A stretch of 64,000 nt of DNA. Source: Mycolicibacterium sp. YH-1 (GTDB lineage: Bacteria > Actinomycetota > Actinomycetes > Mycobacteriales > Mycobacteriaceae). The stretch covers positions 1,736,001 through 1,800,000 of the forward strand of contig NZ_CP092915.1 of assembly GCF_022557175.1 (NCBI RefSeq), written 5' to 3'. This document shows, in pieces, positions 20,538-29,631 of this stretch. The notes beneath the pieces are model-generated. The model saw nothing but the letters and a program-made list of their open reading frames with translations. It was not told the DNA's origin and made no database searches. The position numbers and the translations under genes are program-made. Every line of letters begins with the position of its first letter. Within the stretch, counting starts at the first letter, position 1.

Positions 20538-21644
20538 GTGTTCCGTTCGGGGCCCCTTTCGGGAGCTCTGCCGGTCTTTCCCTGGGACACGCTCGCCGAC
20601 GTCACTGCACTGGCGCGAGCGCATCCCGGGGGCATCGTCGACCTGTCGGTAGGTACGCCCGTCGACCCGGTGGCCCCGTTGATCCGGGACGCGCTGTACG
20701 AGGCGAGTTCCGCTCCGGGATACCCGACCACGGCGGGCACCGCGGCCCTGCGTGCTTCAGCCTCGGCCGCCCTGCAGCGCCGTTACGGGGTCACAGGCCT
20801 AGACGGTGACGCGATCCTGCCCGTCATCGGCACCAAGGAACTCATCGCGTGGCTGCCGACCCTGATGGCACTGGGGCCCGATGACGCCGTCGTCGTCCCT
20901 GAACTCGCCTACCCGACCTATGACGTCGGCGCCCGCCTCGCCGGCGCTCAGGTCGTGCGTGCGGACTCGCTGACCCAGCTCGGGCCGCGCAACCCCGCGC
21001 TGGTGTATCTGAACTCGCCCAGCAACCCCACCGGCGCGGTTCTGGGCGTCGACCACCTGCGAAAGGTCGTCACCTGGGCGCGTGAGCGGAGTGTGCTCGT
21101 TGCCTCCGACGAGTGTTACCTCGGGCTCGGCTGGGATGTGGAGCCGGTCTCGGTCCTGCACCCGTCGGTGTGCGATGGCGACCACACCGGGCTGCTGGCC
21201 ATCCACTCGCTGTCCAAGACCTCCTCCCTGGCCGGGTACCGCGCCGGTTTCGTGGCCGGAGATCCCGCCGTCGTCGCCGAACTGCTGGCCGTGCGGAAGC
21301 ACGCCGGCATGATGGTGCCGACCGCGATCCAGGCAGCCATGGTCGCGGCCCTCGACGACGACGCGCACGAACTGGCGCAGCGAGAGCGCTACGCCCGGCG
21401 ACGCCGCGTCCTGATGCGCGCCGTCCGCGACGCGGGACTGACCGTCGAGCACTCCGAGGCCGGCCTCTACCTCTGGGTCACCCGCGACGAGCCCTGCCGC
21501 GACACCGTCACGTGGTTCGCCCAGCGCGGCATTCTGACCGCGCCCGGTGAGTTCTACGGACCCCGCGGCGGCCGCCACGTGCGCATCGCGCTGACCGCCA
21601 CCGACGAGCGCATCGACGCCGCCGTCGCACGCCTGGCGTCCTAA
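20538..21644 (+). CDS. dapC: Class I/II PLP aminotransferase, probable succinyldiaminopimelate transaminase
   Basis: 368 residues of fold-type I aminotransferase. SVGTP is near residue 37, NSPSNPTGAV in the middle, SDECYLGLGW follows, the PLP Lys lies in HSLSKTSSLAGYR, and RIALT closes the C-terminus. It corresponds to Rv1178, commonly annotated DapC. In M. tuberculosis, however, the enzymatically supported DapC is Rv0858c, so the exact substrate here is uncertain. Operonic with fdxC. Its stop overlaps the convergent response-regulator stop by 4 bp. Confidence 0.7.
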   Translation: MFRSGPLSGALPVFPWDTLADVTALARAHPGGIVDLSVGTPVDPVAPLIRDALYEASSAPGYPTTAGTAALRASASAALQRRYGVTGLDGDAILPVIGTKELIAWLPTLMALGPDDAVVVPELAYPTYDVGARLAGAQVVRADSLTQLGPRNPALVYLNSPSNPTGAVLGVDHLRKVVTWARERSVLVASDECYLGLGWDVEPVSVLHPSVCDGDHTGLLAIHSLSKTSSLAGYRAGFVAGDPAVVAELLAVRKHAGMMVPTAIQAAMVAALDDDAHELAQRERYARRRRVLMRAVRDAGLTVEHSEAGLYLWVTRDEPCRDTVTWFAQRGILTAPGEFYGPRGGRHVRIALTATDERIDAAVARLAS

Positions 21645-22264
21645 CCGCCGAGCAGCCCCAGCGACATCGCGGTCGTCACTGCCGCGGTGCGATCGGACAC
21701 CCCGAGCTTGTTGAACGCGCGCAACAGATGCGTCTTCACCGTCGCCTCGCTGATATGCAGACGCCGACCGATGTCGGCATTGGTCAGCCCCTCGGACACC
21801 AGGGCCAGCACGTCGACCTCACGCGACGACAGCGATGCCGGCGGTGGGCGCCGGACGAACCGCACCAGCCGGTCCGCGACCGACGGAGCCAGAACGGTCT
21901 TGCCGTCCGCGGCATCGCGCACCGCGGCGGCGAGTTCGGCCCGCGTCGCATCCTTGAGCAGGTAGCCGGCGGCGCCGGCCTCGACCGCGCGCAGGATGTC
22001 GGAGTCCGATTCGTAGGTGGTGACGACGACGATCCGGATACCCGGTGAGGTGGCCAGAATCCGCTCGGTGGCCGTCACGCCGTCGACATCAGGCATCCGC
22101 AGGTCCATGAGAATGACGTCGGGACACAGACTCTGGGCCATCGAGACGGCTTCGGTGCCCGAGCCGGCCTCGCCGACGACGCTCAGGTCTGGTTCGGCAT
22201 CGATCATGCCGCGCAGGCCCTCCCGCACCACGGGATGGTCGTCGACCAGCAGCACCGTTGTCAT
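21641..22264 (-). CDS. NarL/LuxR-family response regulator
   Basis: 207 residues. The receiver domain (1-120) has LVDDHPVVREG and the phosphorylated Asp in DVILMDLRMPDVDG; the C-terminal LuxR HTH carries LSSREVDVLALVSEGLTNADIGRRL and SEATVKTHL. The ATG at 22264 begins the canonical MTTVLLVDDH; the open frame upstream is a shadow of the kinase gene. It lies 31 bp downstream of the histidine kinase gene and is its evident partner. Confidence 0.9.
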   Translation of the reverse strand: MTTVLLVDDHPVVREGLRGMIDAEPDLSVVGEAGSGTEAVSMAQSLCPDVILMDLRMPDVDGVTATERILATSPGIRIVVVTTYESDSDILRAVEAGAAGYLLKDATRAELAAAVRDAADGKTVLAPSVADRLVRFVRRPPPASLSSREVDVLALVSEGLTNADIGRRLHISEATVKTHLLRAFNKLGVSDRTAAVTTAMSLGLLGG

Positions 22265-22295
22265 GCGCGATCCCGTTCCGCTTCTCGCTGGGGCG

Positions 22296-23474
22296 TCACA
22301 GTGCGGGCACCTCGACAACGACCGTGACCCCGCCACCCGAGGTCTGCAGGACTGTCAGCGACCCGCCGACCTGGGCGGCGCGCGCCCGCATGCCGGTCAG
22401 TCCGTAACCGTCATGGTGCTGCGCGGAGAGCCCGGTTCCGTTGTCCGACAGCGAGAGCCGAAGCATATCGCCGTCGGCGGCCAGGTCCACCGACACCTCG
22501 GTGGCGCCTGCGTGCTTGCGAATGTTGGCCAGCGACTCCTGGGCGGCGCGAAGCAGGACGACGTTCGACGCCATCGCCGATGATGGCAGGTCGGGATCGG
22601 CGGTCACTCTCACCGCAACACCCGACTCCGCTGCGAACGCGTCGCACTGGCGGCGAATCACGGCAGACAGTGAGCCCTCGTCCAGCGCTGCCGGGGTCAG
22701 GGAGCTGACCATGGTGCGTGCCTCGGACAGGTTCGCGCGGGCGGTCCTCCGGATCAGTTCGACGTGCCCAGCGGCCGTGTCGGGGTCGGTATCGAGTTCG
22801 GCCTGCACGGCCTGCGCCAGCGCGACGATGCTGGTGAAACCCTGCGCCAGGGTGTCGTGAATCTCGCGGGCCAGCCGCTCGCGCTCCCCGGCGATGCCGG
22901 CTTCCCTGGACAGCCTTGAGGTTTCGGCCCGGCTGGCCTCCAGTGCGGCGACCACGGCGGCCATCGCCATTCGTTGCCGCACCGTCGTGACGACCATGAT
23001 CCCGATCAGCGGTCCGGCGATCAGGCCGAGCAGTGTCATGGCCACCGCGACCGGCAGGTGCGGTGACTGCAGGCCGGAGGCCGCGACGTCGATGGTCAGC
23101 GGCATGAGCGTGACCGCGAGGGCGGCTCCGATGGCCACCGTCAGCGGAAGCGTCGAGAAGAGCACGGGATACAGCGCGGGAATGGCGGCAACGGCCGCCG
23201 GGGCGCACACCATGGACAGTGCCCACAGAATCGTCGCGACCACCACGTAGACGATCGAGCGCGCCGTGAGCGCGCCCAGCCGGGGCACACGGCGCCCGGC
23301 GATGGTCAGCCATGCGATCAACGCGACGAGCAGGGCGGCCGCGACGCCCGGCGCCCGGCCGGGAACCAGGTCATCGAGCAGGAACACGGATATGACGGCG
23401 ACACCGCACATGCCTACGATGTAGGTGTCCCACAGGACGTGCCACGTGTTGAGTTGCTGCGCGGCGTCCTCCAT
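22296..23474 (-). CDS. HisKA_3 (NarX/DesK-type) sensor histidine kinase
   Basis: 392 residues. About six hydrophobic helices (15-165) are followed by a short coiled linker, the HisKA_3 dimerisation box with the phospho-His in EREIHDT-type sequence (LAREIHDTLAQGF), and a HATPase_c domain (AQESLANIRKHA, DNGTGL, GYGLTGM). No PAS or large extracytoplasmic domain is present, so the signal is probably sensed in the membrane. The ATG at 23474 lies 10 bp after the stop of the carotenoid oxygenase gene, so all three minus-strand genes probably form one operon. H37Rv carries the Pks3/PapA3/MmpL10 lipid cluster at this place. Confidence 0.88.
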   Translation of the reverse strand: MEDAAQQLNTWHVLWDTYIVGMCGVAVISVFLLDDLVPGRAPGVAAALLVALIAWLTIAGRRVPRLGALTARSIVYVVVATILWALSMVCAPAAVAAIPALYPVLFSTLPLTVAIGAALAVTLMPLTIDVAASGLQSPHLPVAVAMTLLGLIAGPLIGIMVVTTVRQRMAMAAVVAALEASRAETSRLSREAGIAGERERLAREIHDTLAQGFTSIVALAQAVQAELDTDPDTAAGHVELIRRTARANLSEARTMVSSLTPAALDEGSLSAVIRRQCDAFAAESGVAVRVTADPDLPSSAMASNVVLLRAAQESLANIRKHAGATEVSVDLAADGDMLRLSLSDNGTGLSAQHHDGYGLTGMRARAAQVGGSLTVLQTSGGGVTVVVEVPAL

Positions 23475-23484
23475 CGAGCTGATG

Positions 23485-24990
23485 CTAGCTCTCCTGAGGC
23501 ACCCAGTTGCCGTGGAATCCGTGCGGCACACGGGCGGGAACTGCGATGGTGGCCACCGTCTCAAGCGTCTGCGCGTCAAGCAGCACCAGATCGCTGCGGT
23601 CCTCGGCGCGGTCGTAGACGAAGCCCATCGCCACACCGTCGTCCTCGCCGGCGTCAGCGCTCGACGGCACGAACACGAACTCGCCCGGCTCACGACCCGC
23701 GCCGAAGCGCGCGGCCCGCGAGGTGCCCGCCTCGAGATCGTGCTTGATGATCGCCGTCGGCGGTGTGTGCGCCTCGACCGCGGTGGTGGAATCCCAGCCG
23801 ACGGCGTAGCCGTACCGATGCCGAAGCCCGACGCGGCGCTCGTCGACCCGGGGGAACTCCTGCGTCGTGTCGTCGAGTCGAACCTCGGACACGTGGCCCG
23901 ATGTCAGATCCACGGTCCAGCGGTCCAGGCTCTGAGATCCCGGGGCGAGTTCGGCGCCCGCGGTGAACACCGACGCGTGACGGACCACGTCGAGCACGAT
24001 CGTCGCCCCGTTCGGGCCGGTGTCCTCGTGGGCGTTGAGCGGATGGAACACGTAGCACGGTGCCACCTCGAACCACCGGATGTCGGACGCCGTGCCCGTT
24101 CTCGGCAGCACGCCGATCCGAGCTGGGCGCTCCGGTGCCCAACGGTAGGGCAGTCCGTTTGGCGCACCGAACCGCTCCGAGCCCCGCATCGCGACGCGCA
24201 GCAGGAGGTCAGGTGCGGCGTGGACGGCGACGAACCGGCTGAGCAGCCGGGCCGCCGCGCGGGCGGGCCGGTTGGTCAGGCTCGCCCCGAGGTCGAGCGC
24301 CACCGGAAGGTCGTAGATGACGACGTAGTTCTCGGTCAGCGAGAAGTCGTGCATCATCGTGTGCGAGTCCAGCGTGATGTCGACGCTGTGGCGCACCCGC
24401 CCGTCCGCGCCGGTGACGGTGTACTGAATGCGGTTGCCGCGCATCGGGTTATACGACACCGCGTGCAGTTCCCCGGTGGCCGGATCGCGTTTGGGATGCG
24501 CGCTGTACCCGCCGAACAGCGTGCCGCAGAAGTCCGACCCGCCGATGGTGTTCAGCTCGTCGTCGAGTTCGTAGGGTCGGACACCGGATTCGGTGAGCAC
24601 CAACGTGCGACCGGCGTGGCCGATGATGTTGGTGTTGCCCGCGAAGTCGAACCCGCCGTCGTGCGCTCCGCCCGGCCACCGTTCACCGAGCGTGCGTGCC
24701 ATGGCCCCCGAGCGCACCCACCGGTTCCGGTACCACTGGGCCCGGCCGTCGCCGATCCGCAGCCCGTGCGCCATGCCCGCACCGAGAAACCAGTGATAGC
24801 GGTCCGGATCCGGCTCGCCCACCGGGTTGGGGCCGGTGCGCAGATAGCGTCCATTCAGGTAGTCGGGGATGGTGCCGGTCACGTCGAGGTCGGTCACCGT
24901 GAGTTCGTCGCGGACCGGGGCGAAGTTCCCGCTGAGAAACGGATTCGTCGACGGCCGCAGCGGGGTGTCGATCGTGGTGTCTGGGCTCAT
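23485..24990 (-). CDS. Carotenoid cleavage oxygenase (RPE65/CCO family, Rv0654-like)
   Basis: 501 residues, the same length as the mycobacterial CCO Rv0654. Seven-bladed propeller signatures are visible, with iron-ligand His in FGGYSAHPKRD, MMHDFSLTENYVV, APCYVFHPLNAHED and the C-terminal VPHGFHGNWV. The family splits carotenoids or apocarotenoids to aldehydes such as retinal using non-haem Fe(II) and O2. The ATG at 24990 yields the expected MSPDTT-PFLSGNFAPV N-terminus. It is the first gene of a likely operon with a two-component system, with about 93 bp of upstream region. Confidence 0.88.
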   Translation of the reverse strand: MSPDTTIDTPLRPSTNPFLSGNFAPVRDELTVTDLDVTGTIPDYLNGRYLRTGPNPVGEPDPDRYHWFLGAGMAHGLRIGDGRAQWYRNRWVRSGAMARTLGERWPGGAHDGGFDFAGNTNIIGHAGRTLVLTESGVRPYELDDELNTIGGSDFCGTLFGGYSAHPKRDPATGELHAVSYNPMRGNRIQYTVTGADGRVRHSVDITLDSHTMMHDFSLTENYVVIYDLPVALDLGASLTNRPARAAARLLSRFVAVHAAPDLLLRVAMRGSERFGAPNGLPYRWAPERPARIGVLPRTGTASDIRWFEVAPCYVFHPLNAHEDTGPNGATIVLDVVRHASVFTAGAELAPGSQSLDRWTVDLTSGHVSEVRLDDTTQEFPRVDERRVGLRHRYGYAVGWDSTTAVEAHTPPTAIIKHDLEAGTSRAARFGAGREPGEFVFVPSSADAGEDDGVAMGFVYDRAEDRSDLVLLDAQTLETVATIAVPARVPHGFHGNWVPQES

Positions 24991-25083
24991 ATGACGAGCG
25001 TGCGCCACCTCACCCCGCCCGCGCGACCCCCGGAAGGTTGGATTCGCTGTCAGTCGATCGGTTGACACCGCACGGCCCACGCC

Positions 25084-26661
25084 TCATCCGATGGCGCGCA
25101 GACTCAGCGACAGCAGCAGCCGTACATCGGGATCGGCCAGCGATGTGCCGAGGACATCCTCGACGCGTCGCACGCGGTAGCGGACGGTGTTGGGATGGAC
25201 GTGCAGGTGGGCCGCCGCCGCGGCCACATCACCGAAACCATCGAGGTAGGCACGCAACGTCTCGGCGAGCACGGGCTCGTTCTCGCGCAGGTCCCGCACC
25301 CGCGGGTCGATCAGCCGATCGTCGGTCGAGATCATCGTGACGATCTCGTCGAGGATCACGGCGGTACGCGCCTCGGCGAGCGACGTCACCTGGCCGATGG
25401 CCCCGGGGTGTCGGCCCGCGCTGTCGAGCACCCGGTCCACCTCTGCGCGCGACGCCGCGACACCCCGCAGACCCGTTGCGGGGGAGGCGATCACGGCCCG
25501 CAGCTCGATGCCGAGTTCAGTGCGCAGACCGCCGATGGTGCCGCGGATCCACGACGGCACCGAGCCCTTGCCGGTGTTCGGGAACAGCACGTACACCCGT
25601 GAGCCGTGCGCCGTCACCTGCGCGTCGGGGCGGAAGGCGCTGGCGCTCAACGCCAATACGTCGGCCAGCCGCGAAGTGCCCGCGCCAGGGCCGTCGAAGC
25701 CGATGACCGCGGGCCGCCCGTCGGCGACGATGCCGAGTTCGCGTGCCACGTCGTCGACGTCGGCGCCGCTGTCATCGCGCAGGCCCAGCAGTTCCTGCAC
25801 CCGCATGGCGTGTGTCGACGGTGTCGCCGCGAGCCGCGACAGGATGCGCCCCGCGAGCACCGCCGCGCCGCGCAGCACCTCGTCGGTGTCGTCGGCCAGG
25901 GAGCGCGAGCCCTGTTGCACCCAGATGGTGCCCGCGAACACCGGGGGCCTGCGCGGGTCGGGTGCGCCGTGGTGGATCCCGACGGCGCGACGCGGCTGCA
26001 GACCCAGCTCGGGACGCGCCTCGACGCTGACCACCTCACCCGCCCGGACGGCGTCGAAGATGCCCCACTTGCCGATCCAGGCGAGATGCTCCGGTGGCCC
26101 CGCGCGGCCGAGGATCGATGCGCGGCGCAGCTCGTCGGCCTCCTCGTTGGACGCCGAGTAGGCCAGCACGTGTGACTGCGCGTCCTCGATGCTGACCATC
26201 CCGTGGGTGCGGTCGGCGATGGACTGGGCCAGGCCGAACAGGTCGGTGCCCGAGTCGAACATGGGGTCGGCTCGGTCCCCGTGGTGCTCGAAGACGTGGT
26301 CGACCAGCCGGTACAGCCGTTCCCATCGCGCCCGCGGGTCGACGGTGACCACCGCGGTACCCACGGCCACGGCGCGGGCGATCACCGCGTCGGACGGCTC
26401 CTTGACGAACACGGCCGCGGGCGCTCGCGGTGAGGCCTGACCGACCAGCCACGCCAGCGCCTCGTCGTCGCCGACACCGAGGAGGAAGAACACGTCAGCC
26501 GAGCCGGAACCCGCCGCCAGCCCGAGCCTGACGTCGTCGGAGTCGATGAGCGCGGCCGAGGCGACGGGCAGGTCCAGGCCACGGGGAGCCTCCACCAGCG
26601 TCACCATGGTGGCGTCCAGCGCCAGGACCAGTTGGCCGAGGCTCACGCCGGATGTGGTCAT
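25084..26661 (-). CDS. pruC: PucR-type proline-responsive activator PruC
   Basis: 525 residues: an N-terminal PucR-like sensory region (1-130), a middle GGDEF-like/GAF-type segment, and a C-terminal PucR helix-turn-helix (VAAAAAHLHVHPNTVRYRVRRVEDVLG, about 470-500). It is divergent from pruA and corresponds to Rv1186c, the activator needed for proline-induced expression of pruB and pruA in mycobacteria. The ATG at 26661 leaves an 84-bp shared regulatory gap. Confidence 0.85.
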   Translation of the reverse strand: MTTSGVSLGQLVLALDATMVTLVEAPRGLDLPVASAALIDSDDVRLGLAAGSGSADVFFLLGVGDDEALAWLVGQASPRAPAAVFVKEPSDAVIARAVAVGTAVVTVDPRARWERLYRLVDHVFEHHGDRADPMFDSGTDLFGLAQSIADRTHGMVSIEDAQSHVLAYSASNEEADELRRASILGRAGPPEHLAWIGKWGIFDAVRAGEVVSVEARPELGLQPRRAVGIHHGAPDPRRPPVFAGTIWVQQGSRSLADDTDEVLRGAAVLAGRILSRLAATPSTHAMRVQELLGLRDDSGADVDDVARELGIVADGRPAVIGFDGPGAGTSRLADVLALSASAFRPDAQVTAHGSRVYVLFPNTGKGSVPSWIRGTIGGLRTELGIELRAVIASPATGLRGVAASRAEVDRVLDSAGRHPGAIGQVTSLAEARTAVILDEIVTMISTDDRLIDPRVRDLRENEPVLAETLRAYLDGFGDVAAAAAHLHVHPNTVRYRVRRVEDVLGTSLADPDVRLLLSLSLRAIG

Positions 26662-26666
26662 GTTGG

Positions 26667-26704
26667 CCGATTCTACTGTTGCTGTCGTCAGGTCTTGTCC
26701 GATT
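26667..26704. promoter_or_regulatory. Pair of CCGATT direct repeats in the pruC-pruA divergent region
   Basis: CCGATT occurs at 26667-26672 and 26699-26704, 32 bp apart (about three helical turns), with partly symmetric surroundings (TTGGCCGATT and CCGATTGGC). The spacing suits an activator bound on one DNA face. A PruC site is inferred only from context. Confidence 0.25.
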
Positions 26705-26745
26705 GGCTAATCCTTGAACGCGGCGAACGCGGGAACCTAATGAGC

Positions 26746-28377
26746 ATGGACGCGATCACCGATGTGCCGCTGCCGGTCAACGAACCGGTACTTGACTACG
26801 CCCCCCAGAGTCCCGAGCGCAGCAGGCTCACCGCCGCACTCGACACGCTCGCCGACACCCCCGTCGACCTGCCCCACGTCATCGGCGGGAAGCACGCGAT
26901 GGGCGGGGGAGAACGCATCGACGTGGTGCAACCGCATCGCCACTCCGCCGTGCTCGGCACGCTGACCAACGCCGGGCCCACCGAGGCCGCCGCAGCCGTG
27001 GAAGCTGCGATCGCCGCGAAGGACGCATGGGCGGCCACGCCGTTCGACGAACGCGCCGCGGTGTTCCTGCGGGCGGCTGACCTGCTCGCCGGACCGTGGC
27101 GGGAGAGGCTCGCCGCGGCCACCATGCTCGGACAGTCGAAGACCGCCTACCAGGCCGAGATCGACGCGGCCTGTGAACTCATCGACTTCTGGCGTTTCAA
27201 CGTGGCCTTCGCCCGCCAGATCCTGGCGCAGCAGCCGATCAGCACGCGCGGCATCTGGAATCGCACGGACTACCGCCCTCTCGAGGGCTTCGTCTACGCG
27301 ATCACCCCGTTCAACTTCACCGCGATCGCGGGCAATCTCCCGACAGCGCCTGCGCTCATGGGTAACACGGTGGTGTGGAAACCGTCAGTGACGCAGACGT
27401 TCTCGGCCTACCTCACGATGCAGCTGCTGGAGGCGGCAGGTCTGCCACCCGGGGTGATCAATCTGGTGACGGGGGACGGGTTCGCGGTGTCGGATGTGGT
27501 GCTGGCCGATCCGCGGCTCGCAGGCATCCACTTCACCGGGTCGACCGCGACGTTCCAGCATCTGTGGCGCGAGGTCGGCACGCACATCGACCGATACCGC
27601 ACCTACCCTCGACTGGTCGGCGAGACCGGAGGTAAGGACTTCGTGGTCGCGCACGCCAGCGCGCGCCCGGATGTGCTGCGCACCGCATTGATTCGCGGCG
27701 CCTTCGACTATCAGGGGCAGAAGTGCTCGGCGGCGTCGCGGGCCTTCGTCTCACGGTCGGTGTGGCAGCGGATGGGTGATGACTTCCTCGGCGAGACGGA
27801 GGCGTTGAGCTACGGCGACGTCACCGACCTGTCCAACTACGGTGGCGCACTGATCGACGCCCGCGCGTTCGCCAAGAACGTGGCGGCCATCGAGCGCGCT
27901 AAGGGGGCGGCGGGTGTCACGATTGCCGCAGGCGGCGAATACGACGACAGCGAGGGCTATTTCGTGCGGCCCACGGTGCTGCTCTCCGATGACCCCACCG
28001 ATGAGGCGTTCCGCCGCGAGTACTTCGGCCCGATCCTGGCCGTGCACGTGTTCGACGACGACCGATGGGAGGACGTCCTCGGTATCGTCGACACCGGGTC
28101 GGACTACGGCCTGACCGGCGCCGTGATCGCCGACGATCGCTCCGCCGTGCTGGATGCCGAGAACCGACTGCGATACGCGGCAGGCAACTTCTACGTGAAC
28201 GACAAGCCGACCGGCGCTGTCGTCGGCCAGCAGCCCTTCGGCGGCTCTCGCGGATCGGGCACCAACGACAAGGCAGGCTCGGCGCAGAACCTGTTGCGCT
28301 GGACGTCGGCCCGATCGATCAAGGAGACGTTCGTCCCGCCCACCGACCACGCCTATCCCCACATGGGGGCGAACTGA
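26746..28377 (+). CDS. pruA: 1-pyrroline-5-carboxylate dehydrogenase
   Basis: 543 residues, the same length as Rv1187 (RocA/PruA). Aldehyde dehydrogenase superfamily: the NAD-binding ITPFNFTAIAGNLPTAPALMGN region, catalytic Glu in VGETGGKDF and nucleophilic Cys in YQGQKCSAASR. It oxidises glutamate semialdehyde/P5C to glutamate, the second step of proline catabolism. Two in-frame ATGs (26740, 26746) are possible; the second matches the length of the homologue. The stop and the pruB start overlap as TGATG, so the pair is co-translated. Confidence 0.94.
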   Translation: MDAITDVPLPVNEPVLDYAPQSPERSRLTAALDTLADTPVDLPHVIGGKHAMGGGERIDVVQPHRHSAVLGTLTNAGPTEAAAAVEAAIAAKDAWAATPFDERAAVFLRAADLLAGPWRERLAAATMLGQSKTAYQAEIDAACELIDFWRFNVAFARQILAQQPISTRGIWNRTDYRPLEGFVYAITPFNFTAIAGNLPTAPALMGNTVVWKPSVTQTFSAYLTMQLLEAAGLPPGVINLVTGDGFAVSDVVLADPRLAGIHFTGSTATFQHLWREVGTHIDRYRTYPRLVGETGGKDFVVAHASARPDVLRTALIRGAFDYQGQKCSAASRAFVSRSVWQRMGDDFLGETEALSYGDVTDLSNYGGALIDARAFAKNVAAIERAKGAAGVTIAAGGEYDDSEGYFVRPTVLLSDDPTDEAFRREYFGPILAVHVFDDDRWEDVLGIVDTGSDYGLTGAVIADDRSAVLDAENRLRYAAGNFYVNDKPTGAVVGQQPFGGSRGSGTNDKAGSAQNLLRWTSARSIKETFVPPTDHAYPHMGAN

Positions 28378-29339
28378 TGTCCGGGGTGTTCGGCCGAGTG
28401 GCCCGGCCCGCGATCCTGGCGGCGAGCCGCTCGGACCGGCTGCGCCGGATCGCCGAGGAGCTGCCCATCACGCGTCATGTGGTGAACCGGTTTGTACCCG
28501 GGGTGACCATCGGCGACGTGGTGTCATCAGTTGCGGTGCTGCGGAATTCACGTCGCTTCGTGAGCGTCGACTATCTCGGCGAGGACGTTACCGACGCTGA
28601 GGCGGCCAACGCCACCGTGCAGGCCTACATGGACCTGCTGGAGGCGTTCGGGAACATCGCCGAGTTCGGTGATGGCCCGCGGCCGTTGGAGGTGTCACTC
28701 AAGCTGTCCGCGCTGGGGCAGGCGCTGCCTCGCGACGGGGAGAAGATCGCCTACGAGAACGCACACGCCATATGTCAGCGGGCCCGCGACGTCGACGCCT
28801 GGGTCACCGTCGACGCCGAGGACCACACCACGACGGACTCCACGTTGTCGATCGTGCGGGACCTGCGCCGCGACTTCGACTGGCTGGGCACGGTCCTGCA
28901 GGCCTATCTGCGACGGACCGAGGCCGACTGCGCCGAGTTCGCGGCATCGGGCGCCCGAATCAGACTGTGCAAGGGCGCCTATGACGAGCCGTCGTCGGTG
29001 GCGTTCCGTGACCCCGACGATGTGACCGACTCCTACCTGCGCTGTCTGCGAGTGCTCATGGCGGGAAGCGGCTATCCGATGGTGGCATCGCACGATCCCG
29101 CGGTGATCTCCGCGGTGCCGAGCTTGGTCACCGAATTCGGGCGCAGTGTCGACGATTTCGAGTACCAGATGCTGTACGGCATCCGGGACACCGAACAGCG
29201 CCGACTGACTGACGGCGGCAACCACGTGCGCGTCTACGTACCGTTCGGCACGCAGTGGTACGGGTACTTCGTCCGGCGGTTGGCCGAGCGGCCCGCCAAC
29301 CTGACCTTCTTTCTCCGTGCGCTGACCGAGCGGCGGTAA
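28377..29339 (+). CDS. pruB: Monofunctional proline dehydrogenase
   Basis: 320 residues of FAD-dependent (beta/alpha)8 PRODH. The conserved QAYLRRTEAD motif and RLCKGAYDEP with the flavin-contacting residues are present, plus GNHVRVYVPFG near the C-terminus, where Arg residues bind the proline carboxylate. It oxidises proline to P5C and passes electrons to the respiratory chain at the membrane surface; the toxic product goes to PruA, encoded immediately upstream. Counterpart Rv1188. The palindromic repeat at 29349 begins 10 bp after the stop codon. Confidence 0.92.
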   Translation: MSGVFGRVARPAILAASRSDRLRRIAEELPITRHVVNRFVPGVTIGDVVSSVAVLRNSRRFVSVDYLGEDVTDAEAANATVQAYMDLLEAFGNIAEFGDGPRPLEVSLKLSALGQALPRDGEKIAYENAHAICQRARDVDAWVTVDAEDHTTTDSTLSIVRDLRRDFDWLGTVLQAYLRRTEADCAEFAASGARIRLCKGAYDEPSSVAFRDPDDVTDSYLRCLRVLMAGSGYPMVASHDPAVISAVPSLVTEFGRSVDDFEYQMLYGIRDTEQRRLTDGGNHVRVYVPFGTQWYGYFVRRLAERPANLTFFLRALTERR

Positions 29340-29348
29340 CCGGCGTCA

Positions 29349-29406
29349 CCGAAACTGCAGGGAGATCGCGGAAATCCGCGAAATCGCGATCTGACCGCAG
29401 TCTCGG
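29349..29406. repeat. Palindromic intergenic repeat, copy 1
   Basis: A 22-nt left arm (CCGAAACTGCAGGGAGATCG plus CG), a 14-nt loop and a right arm ending CGCAGTCTCGG pair at 18 of 22 positions. The same arms recur at 39804-39865. It lies between pruB and a convergent pseudogene, where it may terminate transcription. Confidence 0.7.
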
Positions 29407-29408
29407 CG

Positions 29409-29617
29409 TCAATCCGGCATGGGGAACGAGTGGTGCTCGTGCACCACGACCCACTGCCCGTCGATGTTGCGCAGACCCATGGTGATCCGCAGCCGGCTGT
29501 CCGGGTCGGTCTCGAAGTCTGTGGGCGGTGCTGGGCGACCACACCGTCCAGGTCCTTGGCCTGCACGGCATCCACCCACCGGGTGACCAGTGCTCTGATG
29601 CCGGCTTCGGCGCTCAT
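29409..29617 (-). pseudogene. SnoaL/ketosteroid-isomerase-like gene with internal deletion and frameshift
   Basis: A GGAAGG ribosome-binding site and ATG open a good SnoaL-type N-terminus (IRALVTRWVDAVQAKDLDGVV, shown in part). After AQHRP the family-like sequence continues only in another frame (DFETDPDSRLRITMGLRNID, then QWVVVHEHHSFP) and stops at 29409. Intact relatives have about 125-140 residues; here the middle of the barrel, some 60 residues, is gone, and the junction is out of frame. It sits 14 bp downstream of the Nudix gene on the same strand. The sequence shows the frame break directly; a sequencing error alone would not explain the missing middle. Confidence 0.7.
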
Positions 29618-29631
29618 GGTGCTTCCTTCCG

